DNA of 64,000 bases from Paucibacter sp. B2R-40 (GTDB lineage Bacteria; Pseudomonadota; Gammaproteobacteria; Burkholderiales; Burkholderiaceae_C), in assembly GCF_025717555.1 (NCBI RefSeq), contig NZ_JAJIRP010000010.1:62001-126000 (forward strand), in the 5' to 3' direction. The notes under the pieces are model-generated. The model did not search any database. It was given only the letters and a program-made list of their open reading frames with translations, and was not told the origin of the DNA. Every line of letters starts with the position of its first letter. The first letter of the stretch is position 1. The translations under genes were made by a program, and so were the position numbers. This document shows, piece after piece, positions 26,728 to 35,219 of this stretch.

Positions 26728-27750
26728 TTACACCCGTAAACCAAAGCGCTTGCGATAGTCACGCGGCGTCAGCTCGACCCAGCGCTTGAAGACCTTGCTG
26801 AAGGTCGAGACATCCTCATAGCCGCAGCGCGAGGTGATGTCTTGCATGGACAGCTGTGTGCTTTCCAAGAGCCCGCGCGCGCGCTCGACCCGCAGCTGCT
26901 GCACGTATTGAACCGGCGTGCAGCCCTGCACCGCATGAAAGCGGCGCAGCAAGGTGCGCGAACTGGCGTTGCAATGCGCGGCCAGTTCGGGCAGCGTCCA
27001 GTCAAGGTCCAGCCGCGCGTTCAACCAACTGCGAGCGCGCTCGATCAAGACATGGCCCTCGCCCGCCATCATCGCGCTGGCAATATAGGGCGCTTGGGAG
27101 GCCCGCTGCGCATCCATCACCAGCACGCGTGCCGTCTGCTGGCGTAAATCGTCACCGCCAAAGCGGCCGATCAAAGCCAGGCTGAGGTCGAAGTAAGAAG
27201 TTATGCCCCCGGAAGTCATCAAATTCCCATCCTGCACCAGCAACTGATCCGCCGCCAGCTCAACCCGCGGGTAATGACTGCGGAAGTAACTGCCCAACCA
27301 CCAGCTGGTGGTGGCGCGGCGGCCGTTCAGCAGACCGGCTGCAGCCAGCAGGCAAGTGCCCGAGCAGGCGGCGGCGAGCAGGGGCGGTGCCGTTCGCAAA
27401 TCTATCAACTCTCCCAGCTCTCGCAAGGCCTGCAGTTCGGCATCGCAATCGGCCAGCACGGCCTCCAGTTCGCCCACACCAGCGTGGTAGATGCCCGGCA
27501 GCAGCAACACATCCAGGCGGCTGCCCTGCAGCGGCTTGCACGCAAAGCTCAGGCCGCCGACGCTGAGCAGCGGCTCGCGGCGCGCCGTCAGCCAGTCAAG
27601 CTCGAAGTGCACACGCTGGCGCGCCGGCTGCAGCTCACTCAAGGTATTGGCGATGCGAAACACATCGGCCGGGCCGACCGCCCCGCTGGCCAAGCAGCCC
27701 GGATAGACCAGGATACCCACGGTGATCGATCTGCCGTTCGCCATAGTCAT
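26728..27750 (-). CDS. GlxA family transcriptional regulator (DJ-1/PfpI + AraC)
   Basis: 340 residues. Residues 1-190 form a DJ-1/PfpI-like class I amidotransferase fold with the nucleophile-elbow Cys in LLAAACSGTCLLAAAG. Residues 225-335 are an AraC double helix-turn-helix (LAAHCNASSRTLLRRFHAVQG, then DITSRCGYEDVSTFSKVFKRW). GlxA proteins sense small metabolites, often carnitine- or glycine-betaine-like. It is divergent from a MAPEG gene with 98 bases between, a plausible target. Confidence 0.92.
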   Translation of the reverse strand: MTMANGRSITVGILVYPGCLASGAVGPADVFRIANTLSELQPARQRVHFELDWLTARREPLLSVGGLSFACKPLQGSRLDVLLLPGIYHAGVGELEAVLADCDAELQALRELGELIDLRTAPPLLAAACSGTCLLAAAGLLNGRRATTSWWLGSYFRSHYPRVELAADQLLVQDGNLMTSGGITSYFDLSLALIGRFGGDDLRQQTARVLVMDAQRASQAPYIASAMMAGEGHVLIERARSWLNARLDLDWTLPELAAHCNASSRTLLRRFHAVQGCTPVQYVQQLRVERARGLLESTQLSMQDITSRCGYEDVSTFSKVFKRWVELTPRDYRKRFGLRV

Positions 27751-27848
27751 AGACTGTCTAAAACCAACATAGAAATGTCATTTTAGCCAATGGCCGATTA
27801 TTTCGAACAGTCGCACACTAAGGCTCCATAAATTGAAAGTCGACGCCC

Positions 27849-28304
27849 ATGCTGCTCACTGCTTCAAGCCAAATCTATCCTGCCCTGCCCGCCTTCACCT
27901 TGGCCTTGGTGGCGCTGTTTGCCAAGACCACGCTGACCAGCGTGGTACAGGTGCTCAGCCGCTTGCGTGCCGGCATCTTCCCGATCCCGGAGGACGCCCG
28001 CCTGCTGCGCAAAAAGCCGGCCGAGGCCGAGGCACCCTTTGTGCGCCGCTGCGCCAATGTCTGGCGCAACGATACCGAAAACCTGCCGCTGTTTTTTGCG
28101 CTCGCGCTCGTCTATACGCTCTTGGGGGCGTCGGCCGAATCGGCAAGCCAGTTGTTCGGCGCCTATGTGTTGCTGCGTTTCGCCCATACGCTCGTGTTCC
28201 TGCTGGGCCTGCAGCCCTGGCGCGCCCTGCTTTACTTGAGCGGCATGGCGGTGTGCTGGGTGATCGCGTGGAAGTCCTTGCTGCTGGGCGGCCTGCTTGC
28301 TTGA
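27849..28304 (+). CDS. MAPEG family membrane protein
   Basis: 151 residues, four predicted membrane helices. It has the MAPEG core: a basic loop (RKKPAEAEAPFVRRCANVWRN) then ENLPLFFALALVY, in which Glu-Asn-Pro is family-typical. Eukaryotic relatives are microsomal glutathione transferases; bacterial roles are mostly unknown. It stands alone, divergent from the GlxA-type regulator. Confidence 0.88.
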   Translation: MLLTASSQIYPALPAFTLALVALFAKTTLTSVVQVLSRLRAGIFPIPEDARLLRKKPAEAEAPFVRRCANVWRNDTENLPLFFALALVYTLLGASAESASQLFGAYVLLRFAHTLVFLLGLQPWRALLYLSGMAVCWVIAWKSLLLGGLLA

Positions 28305-28391
28305 ATGTTTGGAGCAAAGGGCTGGCTTGAATGCGGTGAGCCCGCCAGATTGGCATGGCGCTCGTGCGTGAAGGATTGCTGCAAATTGCTG

Positions 28392-28407
28392 AGCGGGGTG
28401 CCCCGCT
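28392..28407. repeat. Hairpin-forming inverted repeat in the MAPEG/collagen-like intergenic region
   Basis: AGCGGGG (28392-28398) and CCCCGCT (28401-28407) flank TG. The stretch 28305-28596 between the convergent genes holds this repeat and nothing else I can identify. It may serve as a weak terminator, but no T-run follows on either strand. Confidence 0.35.
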
Positions 28408-28596
28408 GAACTGATAACCTTCAATTTTGGAAGTCAGCTCCGTTCCCTGAGCTGAGCTGAGTGAGTAAATCTCAATCAGCGCAAACGCCTGACTTGGCCT
28501 GTGGCGCTGGTCATTGTCAGGGACTCAATCCGACTTCCGCAATGATCGCTGCCCCCTCTTTTTCTCGCATCGCAGGCCCACTTGGCCCCGGCACCC

Positions 28597-29829
28597 TCAG
28601 TTGCTGACCATCCTCCAGATCGTGTTCCAGTCGTTGAGGTTCAAGGTGACATTCCCGCTATTGCTTGCAACGCAGTTACCGATCTGCCAAGAACCTGCGC
28701 CGGGCACGAAGGACGTGACCGGCGAGAACATCATGCGTTGATTTGCCGGTGCGCTGGCCGTCTTGTAGGCATTGTTGATGCTGCTCGGGGCAGAACTGCT
28801 GGTGGATGCGCGGAAGCAGATGTCGACCAGAAGAGTCCCGCCCGCAGTTGCTCCCACCGAGAAGGCACCCGAGGCGGTTACACGCTGGCTCGCGGTCGTC
28901 GTGACTTGGGTCGATGTGCCGACAAAGCTGAAGACACCCTGCGCCACTGCGATCGACGAACTGATGCTGGACTGGGCAAAGGCGATGTTGACAACTCCCG
29001 ACGCACCGGTCGGCCCCTGCGCACCTTGCGGACCCTGGGGGCCTTGGGGACCAGTGGCACCAGTCGCGCCTGTCGCGCCAGTAGCTCCAACGGGGCCGAA
29101 CCCACCAGTAGCCCCGGTCAGCCCGGCCGGGCCGATGGGTCCCGTGGCACCGGCCGGTCCTGTTGCCCCGGTCGCGCCCTGCGGCCCAGCAAGGCCGGGC
29201 GCACCCTGCGGCCCGGCCGGCCCCTGATCGGCCAGCGTCAGGTCTAGCCTCGCGACATGGCCGGTGGCGGTGTTTTCCTTGCTGTCAAAGAACACCACGG
29301 TGCCTGGTGCGGTGCCGGCGGCGCCGATGAGCCAGCCGTAGTTGGTGGCGGGGTTGCTGATCCAGCTTTTGACCTGAGCGGTGACGTCCACCGCTAGGTA
29401 CTGTCCGGCAGCCGGCACCACCACGCCCAGCAGGCTGATGCCGCCGGCCGCGGGCTGATTGCCGAAATTGATGCCAGCTTCGGTCCAGGCCGTGTTCACC
29501 GAGTTGATGTCGACAGCACCCGGCGCACCCACACGGTTGACATACATCACCAGTGTGGCCTTGAGCAGCTTGGCGGCCGTGGTGGCCGCAGGTAGCGTGC
29601 CAAGATCAAAGCGTAGTAGCGCGTTCGAGCCGCCGCCCACGTTCAGGGTCGGCTGCGCGCCAAAATTGACGGCCGGTTGAGTCGAGCTGATATGGGTGTC
29701 GGCGGCCAGCGGCGCCTCAAGCGCCAGAGCCGGTGCGGTGATCAGGACGCAGGTGGCAAGGCACAGCGCCAAGAGGGCGCGCGAGCGCTGGAGTTGCGGG
29801 CGCTGAGGCGCGAGACATTGGTTTGTCAT
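28597..29829 (-). CDS. Secreted DNRLRE-domain protein with collagen-like repeats
   Basis: 410 residues from ATG 29829, preceded by AAGGAG. Residues 1-37 look like a signal peptide ([19 protein letters not shown]). Residues about 40-200 match the DNRLRE-type beta domain found in surface proteins ([30 protein letters not shown]). Residues 203-278 are 25 uninterrupted Gly-X-Y triplets, mostly GAT, GPQ and GPA. The final 132 residues are beta-rich with no recognised family and two cysteines. The product is probably a trimeric extracellular fibre or adhesin (inference). It lies 71 bases after a PEP-CTERM gene and is likely co-transcribed. Confidence 0.88.
   Translation of the reverse strand: MTNQCLAPQRPQLQRSRALLALCLATCVLITAPALALEAPLAADTHISSTQPAVNFGAQPTLNVGGGSNALLRFDLGTLPAATTAAKLLKATLVMYVNRVGAPGAVDINSVNTAWTEAGINFGNQPAAGGISLLGVVVPAAGQYLAVDVTAQVKSWISNPATNYGWLIGAAGTAPGTVVFFDSKENTATGHVARLDLTLADQGPAGPQGAPGLAGPQGATGATGPAGATGPIGPAGLTGATGGFGPVGATGATGATGATGPQGPQGPQGAQGPTGASGVVNIAFAQSSISSSIAVAQGVFSFVGTSTQVTTTASQRVTASGAFSVGATAGGTLLVDICFRASTSSSAPSSINNAYKTASAPANQRMMFSPVTSFVPGAGSWQIGNCVASNSGNVTLNLNDWNTIWRMVSN
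28996..29223 (-). repeat. Collagen-like coding repeat (25 Gly-X-Y triplets)
   Basis: This DNA encodes the uninterrupted triplet run of the secreted protein. Units are 9-base multiples rich in GGxGCx, for example repeated GGCGCGACT-like copies around 29050-29090. Such tracts can expand or contract by slippage. Confidence 0.85.
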
Positions 29830-29900
29830 GACATCTCCTTGGGGTTGCGAGCGAAGTGCAAACCGGCCGCGGGCCTGCCCATGGGCGGGAGGAAGGGGAT

Positions 29901-30557
29901 TCAAGCCCTGCGGCGGCGGGCGAGGGTGAAAGCGCCAAGCCCCAGCGCCCACAGCAGCACACTGGCCGGCTCTGGCACCTGGATCACGCTGGCAGCCACA
30001 TCAACATCCAGCGCCCAATGGCCGCTGCGCTGAGCGCCGTCGACGCGCACAAAATGCAGGGTGTCGTCATCGGGAAAGCCGAGATAGGCCGAGGTGTAAT
30101 GGGTCTCGCCGGCATGGCTGTAAAAGCTGCTCATCGCGTGCACCGTGACAGGCCCCGAGACTGCATTGTTGTCGTCCTGTGACAGCACCAGCGTGTAATG
30201 GCCGGCGGCAGCGCCTGCCAAGCTGAACATGGCGTCCCAGCAAAAACTGCCAGCGCTTGCGCAAGCATTGCTCGAACCTATATTGCCTTGCACGCTGTAG
30301 CCACTGGCATCGAACAGGGTCAGAACCGGGGCGAAGCCACCGGCCAGAATGCTTTGCCCAGCGCCATTGAGGCCACCGCTGTGCGAAAAGGTGGTAACGG
30401 CAATGTCGCCGGCAGCGGCCAGATCGAAGGCGAAAATCGCCAAGTCATTGTCGAGGCTGAAATTCCCCTGGTAGGAACTGGTGGCGGCCTGGCCCACACT
30501 AACTAAGCTGGCGGCACATATTACGGCGGCCAAAACTTTCAATCGGAATCGAGGCAT
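29901..30557 (-). CDS. PEP-CTERM sorting-domain protein
   Basis: 218 residues, ATG 30557 with AAGGAG upstream. The signal peptide ends near VGQAAT. The body is beta-rich ([32 protein letters not shown]), similar to DVUA0089-type secreted domains. It ends with the PEP-CTERM signal [20 protein letters not shown] then RRRRA. Proteins with this signal are processed by exosortase and exported, usually with exopolysaccharide. No exosortase is in the window. It precedes the collagen-like gene in the same direction. Confidence 0.9.
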   Translation of the reverse strand: MPRFRLKVLAAVICAASLVSVGQAATSSYQGNFSLDNDLAIFAFDLAAAGDIAVTTFSHSGGLNGAGQSILAGGFAPVLTLFDASGYSVQGNIGSSNACASAGSFCWDAMFSLAGAAAGHYTLVLSQDDNNAVSGPVTVHAMSSFYSHAGETHYTSAYLGFPDDDTLHFVRVDGAQRSGHWALDVDVAASVIQVPEPASVLLWALGLGAFTLARRRRA

Positions 30558-30963
30558 GCTCTACTCCTTTGGCCGACAAAAATGTCAGGCGGGTGCAAAA
30601 TTATATGAGCAGGCTGGCCTTTTTGGAGGGCGATTTTTACCTCGGACCCGCCGTGCGGAATCGGCCAGCGCCGGCACGTCGAGGGCGCGTGCTGGCATTG
30701 ACCGGCACGCGCAGAGAAGTCCATGATGAACATTGCGCAAGCTCACCAGCCATCAATTGCAGGGCTTGACTGAGTTGTGCGTCGAGTTCCTTTTGCCGAG
30801 GTGCGAGCCACATGAGGAAAGCCCAGATGTTGTACTTGGCAATCTGCGCAAGCCTGCTGAAGTGGCGATAGACCTAGGTGCAGCCGAGGCTTAGGTCCGT
30901 CAATTTGGGACCGACAATGGCATTCGATGAAGACTAGCGCGAAGTAATCGCTCCGGATGTCTC
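30558..30963. other. 406-base intergenic region with a possible decayed reading frame
   Basis: No convincing gene. On the minus strand a frame without stops runs from 30873 to about 30638 (it includes AKYNIWAFLMWLAPRQKELD), but it opens straight after a stop codon and lacks a good start. It may be the tail of a degraded gene; I do not recognise the family. The promoter of the downstream PEP-CTERM gene is expected near 30570-30650. Confidence 0.35.
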
Positions 30964-33222
30964 TCAACACAGGCTACGTGTTTGGTTTGACTGGAGAGAG
31001 GGAGAGTGGCTGTCCAGCCACGGTTCCAGGTCCTCGATCGGCACCGGCTTGCCAAATAGGTAGCCCTGGTAATGCTGGCAGCAATTTGCGCGCAGGAATT
31101 CCAGTTGTGCTTGCGACTCGACACCTTCGGCAATCACAGCGATATCCAGGTTCTTGGCCAGATCGATGATGGTGCGGCAGATCGCAGCATCGTGAGCATC
31201 ATCGGGAAGTCCGGCTACAAAGCCTTGGTCGATCTTGATCTGATCCAAGGGCAGCAGTTTCAGGTAGGCCAGTGACGAGAAACCGGTTCCAAAGTCGTCC
31301 AGCGAAAGCCCGACTCCGATCTTGCGTAACTGGTGCAGCTTGGACATGACTTCGTCAGTTTTGGAAATCAATGTACTTTCGGTCAGTTCGAGTTTGAGCC
31401 GGGTCGGGGGGGCGTGGTGCTCCGTCAGGATTCCGAACACGGAATCGACAAAATCGGTCTGCAAGAACTGCTTGGGGCTGACATTGACCGACAAGGTCAG
31501 TGATGCGCGCACCGGATGAGCTGCCCAAGCTGCCAATTGTTCGCAAGCCTTGTTCAGCACCCAGAGCCCCAGCGTCAGGATCAGATCTGACTCTTCAGCC
31601 AAGGGGATGAACTGCGCTGGGGAAATCATGCCCAGCGTGGGATGACACCAGCGCAACAAGGCCTCGGCCCCCATGGGATTATTGTCCGCATCGATCTGAA
31701 CCTGGAAGTAAAGCTGAAGTTGACGCTGCCCACCGTGAAGGGTCTCTCGCAGATCGGACTCCAGGGCGGTCCGCTCCAGCATTCTGGCCTGCATATGCGA
31801 TTCGAAGCTGCGAATCAGGTTGCGCCCCGAGGCCTTGGCCTGATACATGGCCAGGTCGGCATGGCGCAACAACTCGTCGGCGCTCTGGTCGGGCCCCTGT
31901 TGCACCGCGATACCAATGCTTGCGGTACAAAAATGTTCGACGTGCATGACGGCGCCGTCGCGGTCCAGGGTCAAGCTGTGGCGTTGGCGGACCTGTTCGG
32001 CCACTTTCTGCGCCACCCGCTCCGCCTGCATTCCAACCATCTCGGCATCCAGCCCCTCCAGCAGGATGACGAATTCGTCGCCTCCCAATCGCGCCACGGT
32101 GTCGCATTCGCGAACGCAGGCGCTGATTCGCCGGCCAACTGCCACGAGTAGGGCATCGCCGAAGTCATGCCCCAGGGAGTCGTTGATCGCCTTGAAGTTA
32201 TCCAGGTCCAGAAAGATCAACGCGCAGGGGGCTCCCCTGCGCTGATGAATGGCCAAGGCATGCCGAAGCCTTTCATGGAGCAGCCGCCGGTTGGGCAACT
32301 GAGTGAGCGCGTCGTGAAACGCGAGGTGATAAATCTCGTCTTCGGCAGCCTTGCGAGCCGAAATATCCAGAAAGCAGCCCACATAGTGGCTGCAAGTCCC
32401 GACCTCATCATGAACGGCGGTGAGCGTCAGCCATGAGGGACTGTCCGAACCACCTGCCCGACGGGTCCAGCATTCGCCTTCCCAGGTGCCTTTGCGGGTG
32501 AGCAGTTGCCAGACGTTGGCCAGGAAGTCTGCCCCATGCCGAGGCGCCAGGATATCGGTCCAAGCCATCCCGATGGCCGCCACGGCATCGACGCCCGTGT
32601 GCCGGGAAAAGGCCGGGTTGACGCGCAGCAGCTTCAGTTGTCCATCGGCGATGAACACGGACTCCTGAGTCTCGAAGGCAATGGCTGCAATACGCAGCTC
32701 CTGCGCCTGTGTCCGGGATAGCGTCAGCGCGGCGTCAAGCTCCATCACACGGGTGGTCAGGTTGCGATTGGCTCGGGCGAGGGCCCGCTGCGAGTCGATC
32801 AGGTTTTCGTTCAGGGCCAGCACCTTGCATTGCAGGTGGTCCCAGTCGTTGACATTGTGTTCGGCCATGAGCAGCAAGGCATCACCCTCGCGCCGGACCC
32901 AGCCGTTCAGGCTGTGCCTCGAGACAGTCGGCCAGCCCAGGGTCAGTAGACCGGCGTAGACCTGTCCGGTGGCATCCATGGGCAATTCCAACAGCTCGTC
33001 CAGCGTCGGACTCTGAAAGATGGCGCGCACCTGGCGCGCGCAAGCGGGTGCTTGGGGCGCCCCACCGATCAGCAGGTGCTGGAAGCCCGCATTGGCCTGC
33101 AGCAACTCGCCCCGGGCGTTGATGCGGGCCTGGACGACGCACAGACTGCAACGGACCCATTCCTCAGACTCCAAAGCGCTCCCAAAGGAATGTTCGTGGG
33201 GGCCGGGCAAGTCCAGCATCAT
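30964..33222 (-). CDS. PAS-GGDEF-EAL protein (diguanylate cyclase/phosphodiesterase)
   Basis: 752 residues, soluble. An N-terminal PAS-like region (1-130) and coiled coil (130-180) lead to a clear PAS domain (180-290, ending GCFLDISARKAAEDE). The GGDEF domain (295-470) has intact RLGGDEFVIL at 378-387 and lacks an obvious inhibitory-site RxxD just before it (RECD sits at 371-374). The EAL domain (500-740) has AEALLRW, SVNVSPKQF, LELTEST, DDFGTGFSSLAYL and AEGVES. Both c-di-GMP synthesis and breakdown look possible. Its ATG follows the B12-protein stop by 9 bases, so the two form an operon. Confidence 0.94.
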   Translation of the reverse strand: MMLDLPGPHEHSFGSALESEEWVRCSLCVVQARINARGELLQANAGFQHLLIGGAPQAPACARQVRAIFQSPTLDELLELPMDATGQVYAGLLTLGWPTVSRHSLNGWVRREGDALLLMAEHNVNDWDHLQCKVLALNENLIDSQRALARANRNLTTRVMELDAALTLSRTQAQELRIAAIAFETQESVFIADGQLKLLRVNPAFSRHTGVDAVAAIGMAWTDILAPRHGADFLANVWQLLTRKGTWEGECWTRRAGGSDSPSWLTLTAVHDEVGTCSHYVGCFLDISARKAAEDEIYHLAFHDALTQLPNRRLLHERLRHALAIHQRRGAPCALIFLDLDNFKAINDSLGHDFGDALLVAVGRRISACVRECDTVARLGGDEFVILLEGLDAEMVGMQAERVAQKVAEQVRQRHSLTLDRDGAVMHVEHFCTASIGIAVQQGPDQSADELLRHADLAMYQAKASGRNLIRSFESHMQARMLERTALESDLRETLHGGQRQLQLYFQVQIDADNNPMGAEALLRWCHPTLGMISPAQFIPLAEESDLILTLGLWVLNKACEQLAAWAAHPVRASLTLSVNVSPKQFLQTDFVDSVFGILTEHHAPPTRLKLELTESTLISKTDEVMSKLHQLRKIGVGLSLDDFGTGFSSLAYLKLLPLDQIKIDQGFVAGLPDDAHDAAICRTIIDLAKNLDIAVIAEGVESQAQLEFLRANCCQHYQGYLFGKPVPIEDLEPWLDSHSPSLQSNQTRSLC

Positions 33223-33231
33223 TGCAGGTTC

Positions 33232-34332
33232 TCAGCGCGCGGGCAGTTCGCCTAACAGTGGCAAGGGCGGCACCGTTACAGCCAGCGCGTCGTGGGCAAA
33301 GGCGTCGGCCCCCAGGAAGTCCGCCAAGCCCGGATGCTGATTGAGCACCATGCCGCCGACAATGATGCGCGGGCTGTTCAGGGGGCAGGCTTGGCGAATC
33401 TGTTGGATGGCGTGTCGGGCATCCGCCAACTGGCTTGGGAAGGCGACCGACAAGGCCACCAGATCCGGCTGCCATTGCTGGATTTGGCGTACCAGATCAC
33501 GGGTCGGCGTGTTGGCACCGAGGCACTGGACGTCCCATCCGGCAAGTTCCAGCGCATCGGACACCATGCGCAAACCCACACTATGCTGATTGCCCTGCAC
33601 GCTGGCCAACACGGCCTTGTGGCCTAGGCTTGCGGGCAAGGGATGGTGGGCAAAACGCTCTGCCATGACGGTGCTGGCCGTGGCCGTGGCCAAGTGCTCC
33701 TGAGCCACCGATACCTCATTGCGCTGCCAACGTTGGCCAATGCTGCGCAGGCAGTTCTCGACCAACCTGACCTCGATCTCCACCAAGCCATGACCTTGCG
33801 ATTCCAGGTCCGCGACCATTTGAAGGGCGCCCCTGCGATCGCCCGTGAGCAGCGCATCCTCGAAGCGAGTTTGGATGTCGAAAGGCGCATGGCGACTTGG
33901 CGCTACCACTGGCCGACCTGGCTCATTGGACTCCCTTAACGCGGCGTCTAGCCAGTCCGTCAGGAGCGGGCCCTCTTCGCCGAGACTATTGGCCAAATAC
34001 TCCACCATCCAGCGCAAACAGATGTCGATGTGTTCTGACGGAATGTGCCTGGCCCCCAGCATTTCGCGAACCCAGCAAAGATAGGCAGAGAACGGGGCGG
34101 CAAGTCCGGTGGCCAGTGTAGGAAGCAAAAAGTCCAGGTGGTGGTGGAGATCTTCCAGGCAGAGTTGTCGGCCGCGCTCGCCGAACTGCGCATAGCGCTC
34201 TCCGAATTTGTCGTAAAACGCTTGGCAGGCATAGTCGGCAGCCGCACCCTTGAGCAGGAACAGGCGCTGCAAATCCTCGCTGCTGATGAGGCGCGGCACA
34301 GGCTGAGGCATAGGCTCAGCGAGCGAATACAT
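33232..34332 (-). CDS. Cobalamin-binding regulatory protein with CarH-like Wx9EH motif
   Basis: 366 residues. Residues 1-135 are a helical domain I do not recognise (AFYDKFGERYAQFGERGRQ, LHHHLDFLLP). Residues 150-230 form a B12-binding cap bundle with Trp202, Glu212 and His213 in W-x9-E-H spacing, as in the CarH light sensors. Residues 238-350 are the B12 Rossmann domain with the likely axial ligand His250 in GNQHSVG; the usual Glu/Asp two residues earlier is Asn248. There is no DNA-binding domain, so output probably goes to a partner, most simply the co-transcribed GGDEF-EAL enzyme. ATG 34332 has GAGG upstream and overlaps the preceding gene by 17 bases. Confidence 0.88.
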   Translation of the reverse strand: MYSLAEPMPQPVPRLISSEDLQRLFLLKGAAADYACQAFYDKFGERYAQFGERGRQLCLEDLHHHLDFLLPTLATGLAAPFSAYLCWVREMLGARHIPSEHIDICLRWMVEYLANSLGEEGPLLTDWLDAALRESNEPGRPVVAPSRHAPFDIQTRFEDALLTGDRRGALQMVADLESQGHGLVEIEVRLVENCLRSIGQRWQRNEVSVAQEHLATATASTVMAERFAHHPLPASLGHKAVLASVQGNQHSVGLRMVSDALELAGWDVQCLGANTPTRDLVRQIQQWQPDLVALSVAFPSQLADARHAIQQIRQACPLNSPRIIVGGMVLNQHPGLADFLGADAFAHDALAVTVPPLPLLGELPAR

Positions 34333-34615
34333 TGAACTGCCTCAGTTCGGTACTCCGGGGTACTAACTTCAGGCCTTTGGGGATGCCGCGGTGAGCGTCC
34401 TTGTAGGCGTGAGAATGGTGCCAGGCATTGAAGCTGTCGGCATCCGACCAATAGGTGAGGAGCCAGACTTCCTCGGGCTTGTCGCAGGGACTCATGACCT
34501 CCATCCGCACAAAGCCCGGCGCATCTTCCACGCGATGTGGGCGCTCCCGGAACGCTGCTCTGACCTCTTCCACCATGCCATTGGCAATCTCGAAGCGACT
34601 TAGGACAACGAACAT
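34316..34615 (-). CDS. Antibiotic biosynthesis monooxygenase (ABM) domain protein, IsdG-like
   Basis: 99 residues, a single ferredoxin-like ABM domain (EIANGMVEEVRAAFRERPHR, GFVRMEVMSP, WLLTYWSDADSFNAWHHSHA). The Trp and His residues in FNAWHHSHAYKDAH are where IsdG-type haem-degrading enzymes have theirs, but small ABM proteins have varied roles. ATG 34615 has GGAAAGG upstream. It is first of a three-gene set with the B12 protein (overlap 17 bases) and the GGDEF-EAL enzyme. Confidence 0.85.
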   Translation of the reverse strand: MFVVLSRFEIANGMVEEVRAAFRERPHRVEDAPGFVRMEVMSPCDKPEEVWLLTYWSDADSFNAWHHSHAYKDAHRGIPKGLKLVPRSTELRQFNVFAR

Positions 34616-35102
34616 GAAAGCCTTTCCCGAGGACGATGCCCATCCGCGCTTTGATGCTGATAGCTTTTTATTGCTGTGCTTCGAGCACTATATTCGCAAT
34701 ACGCAAGGGGACCCAGGATTAGAAGAATCGTTCCAAATGCCCAGGCACGCCTACCTATCACGGTCATCTGGATGAATGGAAAGAGCAAGGTCGCTCCTAC
34801 TTTGGTGCTCGTCTCGGAAGGAATTCGCGCCAGTATGGTTCAACGCATGGCCTTTGTATTGCTACAGGTCAAACATCGTTTGTATCTGGCCGTCGCTCAT
34901 GGCGACCAGGTAGGTCGGAATCGGAGTTTTTGTTGGGCACCTTTGCGAGGCTTGCGGCCACTGCAACGGCACTTCGCAGTCCTTTTGAAGTTTCAGAATT
35001 CGTAGTCACAAGCGCCGCTGCAGCCGGCCAAATCGAAACGGAGAGGCGCTTCTTTGCCCCCAAGTACGTCGCATAGCCCCCATCCGCGGGCTGCGAGCTG
35101 CC
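34616..35102. other. 487-base intergenic region with a start-less open frame
   Basis: This holds the probable promoter of the ABM operon near 34630-34700. Beyond it, a plus-strand frame is free of stops from 34723 to the TAG at 35074-35076 (117 codons, e.g. HLDEWKEQGRSYFGARLGRN, ETERRFFAPKYVA). It lacks any ATG or plausible start and has low third-position GC compared with neighbours. It may be a gene remnant or chance; I do not recognise it. Confidence 0.35.
34676..34688. promoter_or_regulatory. Short inverted repeat upstream of the ABM-B12-GGDEF/EAL set
   Basis: GTGCT (34676-34680) and AGCAC (34684-34688) flank TCG, in an AT-rich patch about 65 bases before the ABM start. TATAGT on the minus strand just beyond it could be a -10 element. 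It is a candidate operator only. Confidence 0.35.
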
Positions 35103-35219
35103 CTACGCTTCCAACAGGGCTTGCAAGGCCCAGCCAAGAGTTTCGCGCCAGTCCGGCTCGCGCAGCACAAACAGGTTGGCCAGCAGCGGCTCGCTGGCCA
35201 AGGACGCCGCCGTGGTCTC
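35103..35219 (-). pseudogene. C-terminal remnant of an apbE (FAD:protein FMN transferase) gene
   Basis: The translation ends LANLFVLREPDWRETLGWAL then QALLEA and a stop. This aligns residue by residue with the C-terminus of the intact ApbE at 40626 (LAALFVLREPGWREILSPAL then QAMLQA). Similarity stops at about 35215, where the stop codon of the upstream PEP-CTERM gene lies, so only about 37 codons of the old gene survive. It probably records a deletion or insertion that replaced the rest of a second apbE copy. Confidence 0.82.

Noticed and set aside
28996-29223. CRISPR-like short repeat array
   Set aside because: The periodicity is the Gly-X-Y codon pattern of a continuous reading frame, with no spacers.
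34600-34788. Small hydrophobic minus-strand frame upstream of the ABM gene
   Set aside because: It needs a TTG start, overlaps the ABM promoter region and start, and shows no ribosome site.
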